Assembly (NCBI RefSeq): GCF_029893345.1
Contig: NZ_JARXVE010000013.1
Location: forward strand, 1 to 64,000
Source of the DNA: Mycolicibacterium frederiksbergense
GTDB lineage: Bacteria > Actinomycetota > Actinomycetes > Mycobacteriales > Mycobacteriaceae
Direction: 5' to 3'
Length of the DNA: 64,000 bases
In this document: piece after piece, positions 24,003-32,228 of the stretch
How the letters are laid out: each line of letters starts with the position of its first letter
Position numbering within the stretch: position 1 is the first letter of the stretch
Notes under the pieces: model-generated
What the model was told of the DNA's origin: nothing
The model's database searches: none
Seen by the model: the letters and a program-made list of their open reading frames with translations, nothing else
Position numbers and translations under genes: made by a program

Positions 24003-24839
24003 GTGACACCCGGCAAACTGTTGATCGGAGCCACGCCACTGGGCCGGCCCGAGGATGCGTCCACGCGGCTGGTGGAGGCGCTGAAAACCGCGGATATCGT
24101 GGCGGCCGAAGACACCCGACGGGTGCGCGCGCTGGCCCAGGCGCTGGGCGTCAGCCCGGCCGGGCGGGTGCTGAGCTTCTTCGACCAGAACGAGGCCGGC
24201 CGGGTGCCGGGGCTCGTCGAGGAGATCGCAGCGGGCGCGACGGTGCTGGTGGTCAGCGACGCGGGGATGCCGCTGATCAACGATCCGGGTTACCGCCTGG
24301 TGGCCGCCTGTGCGCAGGCCGGGCTGCCGGTCAGCTGCCTGCCCGGCCCGTCCGCGGTGACCACCGCGCTGGCGGTGTCGGGGCTGGCCTCGGACCGGTT
24401 CTGCTTCGAGGGCTTCGCCCCACGCAAACACGCCGCCCGGCTGGCCTGGTTGCAGACCCTCGCTGCCGAGCCGCGCACCTGCGTGTTCTTCGAATCGCCA
24501 CGCCGGCTGGCCGACACGCTGCGCGACGCGGTCGAGATCCTCGGCCCGGCGCGGGCCGCCGTGGTGTGCCGGGAGCTGACCAAGACCCACGAGGAGATCC
24601 GCCGCGGCAGCCTGGCCGAGCTGGCCGAATGGGCCGCCGACGGCGTACTGGGGGAGATCACCGTGGTGCTGGCCGGTGGCACCCCGACCGTCGAGCTGCC
24701 CGACCTGGTGGCCGAGGTCGAAGAGCTCGTGGCCGACGGGATCCGGGTCAAGGACGCCTGCGCCCAGGTGATCGCCGCGAACCCGGGGGCGCCGTCGCGG
24801 CGCGAGCTCTACGACGCCGTGCTGCGCGCCCGGGGCTGA
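24003..24839 (+). CDS. rsmI: 16S rRNA 2'-O-ribose methyltransferase RsmI (C1402)
   Basis: RsmI methylates the ribose of C1402 in 16S rRNA at the decoding centre. The 278-residue protein has the tetrapyrrole-methylase fold: the start LLIGATPLGRPEDASTR, the VAAEDTRR helix, VLVVSDAGMPLINDPGYRLV (SAM-binding), LPGPSAVTTALAVSG, and FFESPRRLADTLRD. Length is typical. Its 3' end overlaps the convergent pabB gene by 31 bases. A much longer frame runs upstream antisense to pmt and is not coding. Confidence 0.95.
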   Translation: MTPGKLLIGATPLGRPEDASTRLVEALKTADIVAAEDTRRVRALAQALGVSPAGRVLSFFDQNEAGRVPGLVEEIAAGATVLVVSDAGMPLINDPGYRLVAACAQAGLPVSCLPGPSAVTTALAVSGLASDRFCFEGFAPRKHAARLAWLQTLAAEPRTCVFFESPRRLADTLRDAVEILGPARAAVVCRELTKTHEEIRRGSLAELAEWAADGVLGEITVVLAGGTPTVELPDLVAEVEELVADGIRVKDACAQVIAANPGAPSRRELYDAVLRARG

Positions 24840-26068
24840 TCACCGGTTGACGGCGCCGCGGGCTGGACGATGCTGGCCGCCTTGTGCAGGCATTCCTCCC
24901 ACTCGAGGTCCGGGTCGGAGTCCGCGGTGATCCCGCCGCCCACCCCGAGCACCGCGGAGCCGTCGGCCCCGAATTCCACCGTGCGGATCGCCACATTGAG
25001 CTCACAGCCCGCCACCGGCGACGCCAATCCGACTGTCCCGCAATAAACCCCACGCCGAGCGGGTTCCCATTCGCGCAGCAGTTGACGGGCCCGGGTCTTG
25101 GGGGTGCCGGTCACCGAGGCCGGCGGGAACGTCGCGTCCAGCAGTGCGGCCATCGGCAGCTCGGCCCGGACCTGCGCGGTGACCGTGGAGACCAGGTGCC
25201 ACACGCCCGGCGCCGGACGCACCGCCAGCAGTTCGGGCACGGTCACGCTTCCGGTCATCGCCACCCGGCCCAGGTCGTTGCGCACCAGGTCGACGATCAT
25301 GATGTTCTCGGCGACGTCCTTGACCGAGGCCAGTAGCCCCGCCGGGTCGGCGTCACGGGGCAGCGTGCCCTTGATCGGGCTGGAGGTCACCGCAGTGCCG
25401 ACCCGACGCAGGAACAACTCCGGGGACAGCGAGGCCACCGCACCCCAATCGCCCGCGATATAGGCGGCGCGGGCCGGCGCGGTCCGGGTGACCGTGTCGA
25501 CGAAGAAGTCCAGCGGTGCGCCGTCGATCCGGCCGGTGAACTGGGTGCACACGCACGCCTGGTACACCTCACCGGCCGCGATCGCCTCCAGGCAGGCCAG
25601 CACACCGCGACGGTGATCGTCGCGATCGGGCGCCACCCAATCGATGGTGTAATCCCGGTGTGCCGCAGCCCCCACATTCCCGAGCCAGGCGGGAAGTCCG
25701 TTGCCGCTGAGGCTTTCGAACCACCAGATGCCGTCGGCATCCTGACGCAACACACAATCCGACCAGCCGACGGCGGCCACCGGGATGCGCGGCGCCGCGC
25801 CGTCGGCGCCGGGATCGGGGTAGGACAGGTAGCCGAACCAGCCGCCGCCGATACTGCCGGCCGGACCCGAAGCGTCCTGCATGACATCGAAGACGGCCTC
25901 CGGCACCACCGAGGTCACCGGCACCGAAGGTGCGATCACCGCACCTGAACCGAACCAGTCGCCGATCAGCGCGGCGGGCGGTGCCAGCCCGGCGGCGCGG
26001 GCGGATTCGGCGACGCAGCGCAGTACGGCCGGGGCATCCCCCAGGGTGCCGAGCCGCTCGATCCGCAT
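24809..26068 (-). CDS. pabB: aminodeoxychorismate synthase component I (PabB)
   Basis: PabB condenses chorismate with ammonia (supplied by PabA) to 4-amino-4-deoxychorismate in folate synthesis. The 419-residue product has the chorismate-binding core: SPELFLRRVG, SPIKGTLPRDADP, DLVRNDLGRV, VTAQVRAELPMAALLDATFPPASVTGTPKTRA, and GVGGGITADSDPDLEWEE. The N-terminal third (GGGWFGYLSY) is the usual anthranilate-synthase-I-like region. It matches Rv1005c in position and strand. No pabA or pabC gene adjoins it. Confidence 0.93.
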   Translation of the reverse strand: MRIERLGTLGDAPAVLRCVAESARAAGLAPPAALIGDWFGSGAVIAPSVPVTSVVPEAVFDVMQDASGPAGSIGGGWFGYLSYPDPGADGAAPRIPVAAVGWSDCVLRQDADGIWWFESLSGNGLPAWLGNVGAAAHRDYTIDWVAPDRDDHRRGVLACLEAIAAGEVYQACVCTQFTGRIDGAPLDFFVDTVTRTAPARAAYIAGDWGAVASLSPELFLRRVGTAVTSSPIKGTLPRDADPAGLLASVKDVAENIMIVDLVRNDLGRVAMTGSVTVPELLAVRPAPGVWHLVSTVTAQVRAELPMAALLDATFPPASVTGTPKTRARQLLREWEPARRGVYCGTVGLASPVAGCELNVAIRTVEFGADGSAVLGVGGGITADSDPDLEWEECLHKAASIVQPAAPSTGDQPRARSTAS

Positions 26069-26088
26069 GCCATCAGCGTTCCAGAACG

Positions 26089-27006
26089 CTAGCGGCTGAT
26101 CACCCGCGGGATGTCGATGCCGGTCAGCTTGTCCGGATTGCGCATCGCGTAGAAGTGGGTGATCTTGCCGTCGACGACTTCGACGGTGATGACGCCCTCG
26201 AAGCTGTCTTCGAGGTACAGCTTGAACGCCGGGGCGCTGTTGTATGTCGTGGGCTCGAATCGGCCGCCTTGCGCGGTGAACCGCATCAGGCCCATCACCA
26301 GCCTGGCCACCGATTGTGCCCCGGTCACCGGCCTGCGTGCGGCGCTACGCTTACCGTCGCTGTCGGCCGTCCACACCACATCCGGCGCGAGCAGCTCCAG
26401 CAATACGTTCATGTCGCCGGTTGCCGCCGCGGCGAAGAACCGCTGGGTCACCTCCGTCGACACCTGCTGGTCGACGGGTTCGAAACGCTTGCGTCGCGAC
26501 TGGACATGCTCGCGCGCCCGGTGTGCCATCTGACGCACCGCACTCGCGGATTTGCCGATCGCCGAAGCGATCTCGTCGTGGCTGAACCCGAAGACCTCGC
26601 GCAGCACGAACACCGCACGCTCATCGGGGGTCAGTGTCTCGAGCACCACCAGCATGGCCATCGAAACCGACTCGGCCAGCACGAGATCCGACGACGGATC
26701 GCCCGCCTCGCCCGCCGCCAGCAGCAGCGGCTCGGGCAGCCACGGGCCCACATAGTCCTCGCGCCGCCGCGACTGTGCCCGCAGCGCGTTGAGCGCCTGG
26801 CGGGTGACGAGCTGGGCCAGGAACGCCTTGGTATCGCGCACCGTGTCCAGATCGACCTCGGCCCAGCGCAGGTAACTCTCCTGCAGCACGTCGTCGGATT
26901 CGGTTGTCGTTCCGAGGATTTCGTAGGCGATGGTGAACAACAACGGCCGTAGCAGGGTGAACCGTTCGGCGTGCTCGGTCGAGTTGCCTGCGCTGGGGGT
27001 GTTCAT
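26089..27006 (-). CDS. ECF41-family sigma factor (SigJ-like) with C-terminal SnoaL domain
   Basis: The 305-residue sigma factor has region 2 (LLFTIAYEILGTTTESDDVLQESYLRW), region 4 (LTPDERAVFVLREVFGFSHDEIASAIGKSASAVRQMAHRAREH) and a SnoaL/NTF2-like domain (about 180-300). The ECF41 signatures WLPEP in the linker and NPDKL near the end are present; the DGGGR motif is altered (DSDGKR). ECF41 factors have no anti-sigma factor: their C-terminal domain modulates them. They control a neighbouring oxidoreductase or carboxymuconolactone decarboxylase. The stop of the upstream flavoprotein overlaps this ATG by one base. Confidence 0.93.
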   Translation of the reverse strand: MNTPSAGNSTEHAERFTLLRPLLFTIAYEILGTTTESDDVLQESYLRWAEVDLDTVRDTKAFLAQLVTRQALNALRAQSRRREDYVGPWLPEPLLLAAGEAGDPSSDLVLAESVSMAMLVVLETLTPDERAVFVLREVFGFSHDEIASAIGKSASAVRQMAHRAREHVQSRRKRFEPVDQQVSTEVTQRFFAAAATGDMNVLLELLAPDVVWTADSDGKRSAARRPVTGAQSVARLVMGLMRFTAQGGRFEPTTYNSAPAFKLYLEDSFEGVITVEVVDGKITHFYAMRNPDKLTGIDIPRVISR

Positions 27007-28223
27007 CAGATCTTCTTGCTCCTCGCGTCCGCGGTGACCAGTGTCTCCTGCTGCGCTTCGGCGAGCTGGCGGGCCCGATTCTCACCCTTGAACCAGAAGT
27101 AGGAGCCGGGCTTGCGCCCCTCCTTGCCCAGGAAGGTGACGGTCGCGCGGCACACCTGTTCCTTGACGAAGGCTGCCGTACGCCCGCCGATGTAGACCCG
27201 GCGCGGGCTGTCGTCCGAGTGGCACAGCTGCACCGTGCCGGCGTTGCGGCCGACGCTCACGCACTGGCCGGCGAAGGCCTGGTTGATCCCCTCGGGCTCG
27301 GTGCCCGAGATCCGGGCCAGCACGGTGTTGCCAGCCTGGACGCCCAACGGACCCGCCGACTGGCAGCTCATCCGCAGCGGCAGTCCCGACGGTGCGGCGG
27401 CGTCGCCCGCGGCGACGATGTGGTCGTCGTCGACGCTGGTCAGGGTTTCGTCGGTGAGCAATCGGCCCAGTTCATCGGTGGTCAGCCCGCTGGCCGCGGC
27501 CAGCCCGGGAACCCCGAAACCGGTGGTCCATACCGTCACCGCGCTGGGTATCCGGTTGCCGTCGGCCAGGGTGATCGCGTCGGGTTCGACGCCGGACACC
27601 AGGATCTCCGGCCCGTCGATGATCGAGACGCCGAGCTTGGTCAGCGCCTTGATCACCGAGCGGCGGGCGCCTGCGCCCAGCGACGCCCCGACCACATCGG
27701 TGACCAGGGTGACCGCCCGGCCCTGCTCGGCGAGCTCGCCGGCCGCCTCGATCCCGGTCAGTCCGCCGCCGACCACCACGACCGGTGCCGACATCGGAAC
27801 ATCCGCCAACCTGGCGCGTAACCGTTGGGCCTGCTCGAATTCGGAAAGGGGATAGGCGAATTCGGCGGCGCCGGGCACTGAGGCGGGAACTCCGCTGGTG
27901 CTACCCACGGCGTAGATCAGGTAGTCGTAATCCAGCACGGCGCCGGAGGTCAGCTGTACCTGGCGGATGTCGGCGTCGATGCACTCGGCACCGTCGACCA
28001 GCAGCCGCACCCCGGCGCCCAGCACGGTGTCGTAGTCCGCGGTAGCCCCATGGTTGCCGGCGACCATTTGGTGCAGCCGGATGCGCTCGACGAACTGGGG
28101 CCGCGGATTGACCAGGGTGACCGCCACGTCGGACCCGTTCTGCAGGCGGTTGGCTGCCAGCACCCCGGCGTAGCCACCGCCGATCACGACCACGTGGGTG
28201 TTCTGCGCAGTTCTTTCGGTCAT
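27006..28223 (-). CDS. FAD-dependent NAD(P)H oxidoreductase (Ndh-like), ECF41 target
   Basis: The 405-residue flavoprotein has two Rossmann motifs: FAD-binding VVVIGGGYAGVLAANRL at residues 11-27 and NAD(P)H-binding VVVVGGGLTGIEAAGELA near 148. It also shows the third FAD segment DDHIVAAGDAA. It belongs to the type II NADH dehydrogenase/AIF-like group but lacks an obvious membrane anchor. It sits directly upstream of the sigma-factor gene in one operon, behind a near-perfect ECF41 promoter. Electron acceptor and inducing signal are unknown. Confidence 0.9.
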   Translation of the reverse strand: MTERTAQNTHVVVIGGGYAGVLAANRLQNGSDVAVTLVNPRPQFVERIRLHQMVAGNHGATADYDTVLGAGVRLLVDGAECIDADIRQVQLTSGAVLDYDYLIYAVGSTSGVPASVPGAAEFAYPLSEFEQAQRLRARLADVPMSAPVVVVGGGLTGIEAAGELAEQGRAVTLVTDVVGASLGAGARRSVIKALTKLGVSIIDGPEILVSGVEPDAITLADGNRIPSAVTVWTTGFGVPGLAAASGLTTDELGRLLTDETLTSVDDDHIVAAGDAAAPSGLPLRMSCQSAGPLGVQAGNTVLARISGTEPEGINQAFAGQCVSVGRNAGTVQLCHSDDSPRRVYIGGRTAAFVKEQVCRATVTFLGKEGRKPGSYFWFKGENRARQLAEAQQETLVTADARSKKI

Positions 28224-28260
28224 GGGAGCGTCTCCTGTCTCAAAAGGCTTGTGCCCTCAA

Positions 28261-28287
28261 GACACCGCGCGGCGCGGATTTGTGACA
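28261..28287 (-). promoter_or_regulatory. ECF41-type promoter of the oxidoreductase-sigma operon
   Basis: On the minus strand: TGTCACA (-35, 28281-28287), exactly 16 bases, then TGTC (-10, 28261-28264). The published ECF41 promoter is TGTCACA-N16-CGTC, so only one base differs. It is 37 bases upstream of the flavoprotein start. Confidence 0.8.
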
Positions 28288-28300
28288 GCCCCTCCGGGGG

Positions 28301-28313
28301 ATGTGACTCACAT
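28301..28313. promoter_or_regulatory. 13-base perfect palindrome ATGTGA-C-TCACAT
   Basis: The palindrome lies 13 bases upstream of the ECF41 -35 element and 26 bases past the gdhA stop. The half-sites look like CRP half-sites, but the 1-base centre is wrong for CRP (6 expected). It may bind another dimeric regulator. Confidence 0.4.
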
Positions 28314-28339
28314 CACCCGAAGGGCTGTCGGCGGGATCC

Positions 28340-29689
28340 CTAGACCAGACCCAGGGCGAGCATCGCGTCGGCGACCCGGGTGAACCCGGCAATGTTGGCG
28401 CCGGCCACGTAATTGCCCGGCTGGCCGTACTCGTCGGCGGTGGACAGGCAGCGGTCGTGGATGCGCCGCATGATCTCGGCCAGGCGCGCCTCGGTGTCGT
28501 CGAACGTCCAGGAGTCCCGGGAGGCGTTCTGCTGCATCTCCAGCGCGCTGGTGGCCACGCCGCCCGCGTTGACCGCCTTGCCCGGGGCGAACGTCACCCC
28601 GGCCTCTTCGAAATTCTTGACCGCTTCGGGGGTGCACGGCATGTTGGCGCCCTCGGCGACGATCAGACACCCCGACTTGATCAGCTGGATCGCATCCTCG
28701 CCGGAGACCTCGTTCTGGGTGGCGCAGGGCAGCGCGATGTCGCACGGCACCTCCCACACGCTGCGGTCGGTGACGACCTGTGCGGCGCCGCCGCGGGCCT
28801 CGACGTAGTCGGTGATGCGGCCCCGGTTGATCTCCTTGATCTCCTTGAGCAGCTCGACGTCGATGCCCTTGTCGTCGCGCAGATAGCCGCTCGAGTCCGA
28901 GCAGGCGATCACCGTTCCGCCCAGCGAATGCACCTTCTCGATCGCGTAGATGGCCACATTGCCCGATCCGGACACCACCACCTGCTTGCCCTCGAAGGAC
29001 TGGCCGGTCGACTGCAGGATCTCGTCGACGAAGAACACCGTGCCGTATCCGGTGGCCTCGGTGCGGACCTGGGATCCGCCCCAGGTCAATCCCTTGCCGG
29101 TCAACATCCCGGACTCGTAGCGGTTGGTGATCCGCTTGTACTGCCCGAACATGTAGCCGATTTCGCGGGTGCCGACGCCGATGTCACCGGCGGGCACATC
29201 GGTGTATTCACCGAGGTGGCGGTACAGCTCGGTCATGAAGGACTGGCAGAATCGCATCACTTCGTTGTCGGAGCGGCCCTTGGGGTCGAAGTCCGAGCCG
29301 CCCTTGCCGCCACCGATGGGCAGGCCGGTCAGCGAGTTCTTGAAGATCTGTTCGAAGCCGAGGAACTTGACGATTCCCAGGTAGACGGACGGGTGGAACC
29401 GCAGCCCGCCCTTGAATGGCCCGAGTGCGGAGTTGAACTCCACCCGGAAGCCGCGGTTGATCTGGACGTTGCCGGAGTCGTCGAGCCACGGCACCCGGAA
29501 GATGATCTGACGTTCCGGCTCGCACAGCCGGCGGATTACTGCGATATCGGCCAAGTCCGGGTGCTTGTCGACCACCGGTCCCAGACTGGTGAGCACCTCG
29601 TAGACGGCCTGATGGAATTCTTTCTCGCCTGGATTTCGTTGCGCTACTTCTTCATAGAGCGCTTGCAGCTTGTGGTGGAGGTCAGTCAT
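28340..29689 (-). CDS. gdhA: NADP-specific glutamate dehydrogenase GdhA
   Basis: GdhA converts 2-oxoglutarate, ammonium and NADPH to glutamate. The 449-residue hexameric-type enzyme shows PFKGGLRFHPSV (substrate-binding Lys), LPIGGGKGGSDFDPKG (catalytic Lys), the Asp in PAGDIGVGTREIGYMFGQY, the Rossmann loop VVSGSGNVAIYAIEK, and EGANMPCTPEA. Length matches bacterial NADP enzymes (about 450). Its ATG overlaps the metG stop (ATGA), so it is translated from the metG mRNA. M. tuberculosis has only the large NAD enzyme, so this is species-specific content next to metG. Confidence 0.96.
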   Translation of the reverse strand: MTDLHHKLQALYEEVAQRNPGEKEFHQAVYEVLTSLGPVVDKHPDLADIAVIRRLCEPERQIIFRVPWLDDSGNVQINRGFRVEFNSALGPFKGGLRFHPSVYLGIVKFLGFEQIFKNSLTGLPIGGGKGGSDFDPKGRSDNEVMRFCQSFMTELYRHLGEYTDVPAGDIGVGTREIGYMFGQYKRITNRYESGMLTGKGLTWGGSQVRTEATGYGTVFFVDEILQSTGQSFEGKQVVVSGSGNVAIYAIEKVHSLGGTVIACSDSSGYLRDDKGIDVELLKEIKEINRGRITDYVEARGGAAQVVTDRSVWEVPCDIALPCATQNEVSGEDAIQLIKSGCLIVAEGANMPCTPEAVKNFEEAGVTFAPGKAVNAGGVATSALEMQQNASRDSWTFDDTEARLAEIMRRIHDRCLSTADEYGQPGNYVAGANIAGFTRVADAMLALGLV

Positions 29690-31248
29690 ATCGTTCCATC
29701 TATGTAACGGGGAAATACCCCGGTAGGAGCGGGCAGTTCGATGCCCGGTTTGATCCGGGTGCCAATGGCGTCGAAGCCGCGCGCGTCGGCAGGCTGGCCG
29801 AGCAGGTCCAGCAGTTTGGCAGTGGAGTCCGGCATTACCGGCTGGGTCAGCAGGCTAGCGATCCGCACTACCTCCAATGTTGTGTAGAGCACCGTGCCGA
29901 ACCGCTGTTGGTCGGTCGGGTCCTCGGACTTGCGCAGTACCCACGGCTCCTGGGCCGAGAAATAGCGGTTTGCCGCGCTCAGGACCGACCAGACCGTCTC
30001 CAGTGCCAGGTGCATCGCCGGTACCTCGTAGTGTGCGCGCACCTGCTCAAGCAGATCGTCGGCCGCGCTCAGGAGTGCGGTGTCTTCGTCGTTGAACACA
30101 CCGGGGTCGGGAACCGCGCCATTGAGGTTCTTGGCCACCATAGACAACGAGCGCTGTGCCAGGTTGCCCAATTCGTTCGCCAGATCCGCATTGATCCGGC
30201 CGATGATGGCTTCCTCGCTATAGCTGCCGTCCTGTCCGAACGGAACCTCGCGAAGGAAAAAGTAGCGCACCTGGTCGAGTCCGAAGGAATTGACCAGGTC
30301 AACAGGGTCAATCACATTGCCCACCGACTTGCTCATCTTCTCGCCCTTGACGTTGATGAAGCCGTGCGCGAAGACCCGCTTGGGCAGCTCGATGCCGGCG
30401 GACATCAGGAACGCCGGCCAGTACACGGCGTGGAACCGGATGATGTCCTTGCCGATCATGTGCAGATTCGCGGGCCAGTACTTGGCGAACGCCTCGGCCG
30501 ACGTGTCGGGGAACCCCACACCGGTCAGGTAGTTGGTCAGCGCGTCCACCCACACGTACATCACGTGCTCCGGGTGGTCGGGGACCGGTACACCCCAGTC
30601 GAACGTGGTCCGCGAGATGGACAGGTCCTTCAGCCCGCCCGAGACGAAGCTGATCACCTCGTTGCGACGCACACCGGGCCCGATGAACTCGGGGTGGGCC
30701 TCGTAGTGCGCGAGCAGCCGGTCTGTGTAGGCCGAGAGCCGGAAGAAGTAGGTCTGCTCCTCGGTCCAGGTGACGGGGGTGCCGGTCTCGATGGCGAACC
30801 GGGCGCCGTCGCGCTCCTCGGTTTCGTCCTCGGCGAAGAAACGCTCATCGCGGATGGAGTACCAGCCGGCGTAGGTGCCGAGATAGATGTCCCCGGCCTC
30901 GTTCATCCGTCGCCAGATCTCCTTGGAAGCCTCGTAGTGGTCGGCGTCGGAGGTGCGGATGAACCGGTCGAAGGAGATGTTGAGCTTCTCCTGCAGGGCC
31001 TGGAACACGTCGGAGTTGCGATTGGCCAGCTCCGGCGCCGTGATGCCCTCGGCCGCGGCGGCCTCGGCCATCTTCTGGCCGTGCACGTCGGTGCCGGTGA
31101 GGTAGCGCACGTCGAAGCCGTCCAGTCGCTTGAACCGGGCGATCGCGTCGGTGGCGATGTACTCGTAGGCGTGTCCGATGTGCGGCGCACCGTTGGGGTA
31201 GGCGATGGCCGTGGTGATGTAGTACGGGGTGTTCGCAGGCTCACTCAT
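29686..31248 (-). CDS. metG: methionyl-tRNA synthetase
   Basis: The enzyme charges tRNA-Met. The ATG at 31248 starts MSEPANTPYYITTAIAYPNG; a longer in-frame extension runs antisense to tatD and is rejected. The 520-residue class I synthetase has the HIGH motif as HIGH in GAPHIGHAYEYIATD, the KMSKS motif as GEKMSKSVGNVIDP, and the anticodon-binding helical domain after residue 370. No C-terminal tRNA-binding extension is present, as in Rv1007c. It diverges from tatD by 28 bases and is followed by the overlapping gdhA gene. Confidence 0.97.
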   Translation of the reverse strand: MSEPANTPYYITTAIAYPNGAPHIGHAYEYIATDAIARFKRLDGFDVRYLTGTDVHGQKMAEAAAAEGITAPELANRNSDVFQALQEKLNISFDRFIRTSDADHYEASKEIWRRMNEAGDIYLGTYAGWYSIRDERFFAEDETEERDGARFAIETGTPVTWTEEQTYFFRLSAYTDRLLAHYEAHPEFIGPGVRRNEVISFVSGGLKDLSISRTTFDWGVPVPDHPEHVMYVWVDALTNYLTGVGFPDTSAEAFAKYWPANLHMIGKDIIRFHAVYWPAFLMSAGIELPKRVFAHGFINVKGEKMSKSVGNVIDPVDLVNSFGLDQVRYFFLREVPFGQDGSYSEEAIIGRINADLANELGNLAQRSLSMVAKNLNGAVPDPGVFNDEDTALLSAADDLLEQVRAHYEVPAMHLALETVWSVLSAANRYFSAQEPWVLRKSEDPTDQQRFGTVLYTTLEVVRIASLLTQPVMPDSTAKLLDLLGQPADARGFDAIGTRIKPGIELPAPTGVFPRYIDGTI

Positions 31249-31262
31249 CAGGGCTTCCACTC

Positions 31263-31268
31263 TATTGT
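31263..31268 (+). promoter_or_regulatory. -10 hexamer of tatD, predicted leaderless
   Basis: TATTGT ends 8 bases before the GTG at 31277. No ribosome site is present, fitting a leaderless mRNA. Confidence 0.45.
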
Positions 31269-31276
31269 TCTGGGAT

Positions 31277-32134
31277 GTGGCGACAAAAAGTTCCAAATCT
31301 CGGGAGCGGCCCCCGGCCCCCGAACCGCTGACGCCGTTGGTCGACGCGCACACCCATCTCGATGCGTGCGGGGCCCGGACCGCCGACGATGTCCGCGCCA
31401 TCATGGACCGCGCGGCGGCCGTCGGCGTGCGGCAGGTGGTCACCATCGCCGACGACCTGGAATCGGCGCACTGGGTGACCACGGCCATCGACGCCGACGA
31501 GCGGGTTTTCGGGGCGGTGGCGCTGCATCCGACCCGCGCCAACGCGCTTACCGACGCGGCGAAAGCCCAGTTGGAGCAGTTGGCCACGCACCCGCGGGTG
31601 GTCGCGGTCGGGGAGACCGGGATGGACATGTACTGGCCGGGCCGCCTGGACGGCTGCGCGACGCCGGCCGAGCAACGCGACGCCTTCGCCTGGCACATCG
31701 ACCTGGCCAAGCGCATCGGCAAGCCGCTGATGATCCACAACCGCGACGCCGACGCGGAGGTGCTCGACGTGCTGCGCGCCGAAGGGGCGCCCGAGACGGT
31801 GATCTTCCACTGTTTTTCCTCCGGACCGGAGATGGCTCACACCTGCGTGGAGGCCGGCTGGGTGCTGAGCCTGTCGGGCACGGTCAGCTTCCGCAACGCC
31901 CGTGAGCTGCGCGAGGCGGCCCGGCTGATCCCGCCGGGCCAGTTGCTGGTGGAGACCGATGCGCCGTTTCTGACCCCGCATCCGTTCCGCGGAGCACCGA
32001 ATGAGCCCTACTGCCTGCCATACACTGTGCGGGCACTCGCAGAGTTGCTGGACCGGCCCGCCGAGGAGGTCGCGTCCGAGACCGCAGCCACTGCGGAGCG
32101 GGTGTACGGACTTAACGGGAGCCGACGCGCCTAG
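31277..32134 (+). CDS. tatD: TatD-family metal-dependent DNase
   Basis: TatD enzymes are TIM-barrel metal-dependent 3'-5' exonucleases and amidohydrolase-fold proteins. The 285-residue form from the GTG at 31277 begins with a short unconserved segment, then shows PLVDAHTHLDACG (HxH), VAVGETGMDMY (Glu), RIGKPLMIHNRDADAEVLDVL (His), TVIFHCFSS (His) and LVETDAPFLTPHPFRG (Asp). All metal ligands are intact. A later start near residue 35 would give a more standard N-terminus. It heads the plus-strand run tatD, rpfB, ksgA. Confidence 0.94.
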   Translation: MATKSSKSRERPPAPEPLTPLVDAHTHLDACGARTADDVRAIMDRAAAVGVRQVVTIADDLESAHWVTTAIDADERVFGAVALHPTRANALTDAAKAQLEQLATHPRVVAVGETGMDMYWPGRLDGCATPAEQRDAFAWHIDLAKRIGKPLMIHNRDADAEVLDVLRAEGAPETVIFHCFSSGPEMAHTCVEAGWVLSLSGTVSFRNARELREAARLIPPGQLLVETDAPFLTPHPFRGAPNEPYCLPYTVRALAELLDRPAEEVASETAATAERVYGLNGSRRA

Positions 32135-32228
32135 TTGCCGAGTGTAGGTCTTTTCGTTACCGTCTTGTGATCCAACGCTCAAGGCCGGCGGACACCTGTG
32201 CCGTCAGACCCGGGGGGAACGCGAAACT

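Noticed and set aside
22938..24839. A 633-codon plus frame reaching rsmI from far upstream
   Set aside because: The first 355 codons are antisense to pmt and His/Arg/Gln-rich like other GC shadow frames; rsmI starts at 24003.
28301..28313. CRP site at ATGTGACTCACAT
   Set aside because: Half-sites resemble CRP, but the centre is 1 base instead of 6, so CRP cannot bind it in the normal way; kept only as an unassigned palindrome.
28457..29707. A 416-codon plus frame opposite gdhA
   Set aside because: No domain and no ribosome site; gdhA motifs are intact on the other strand.
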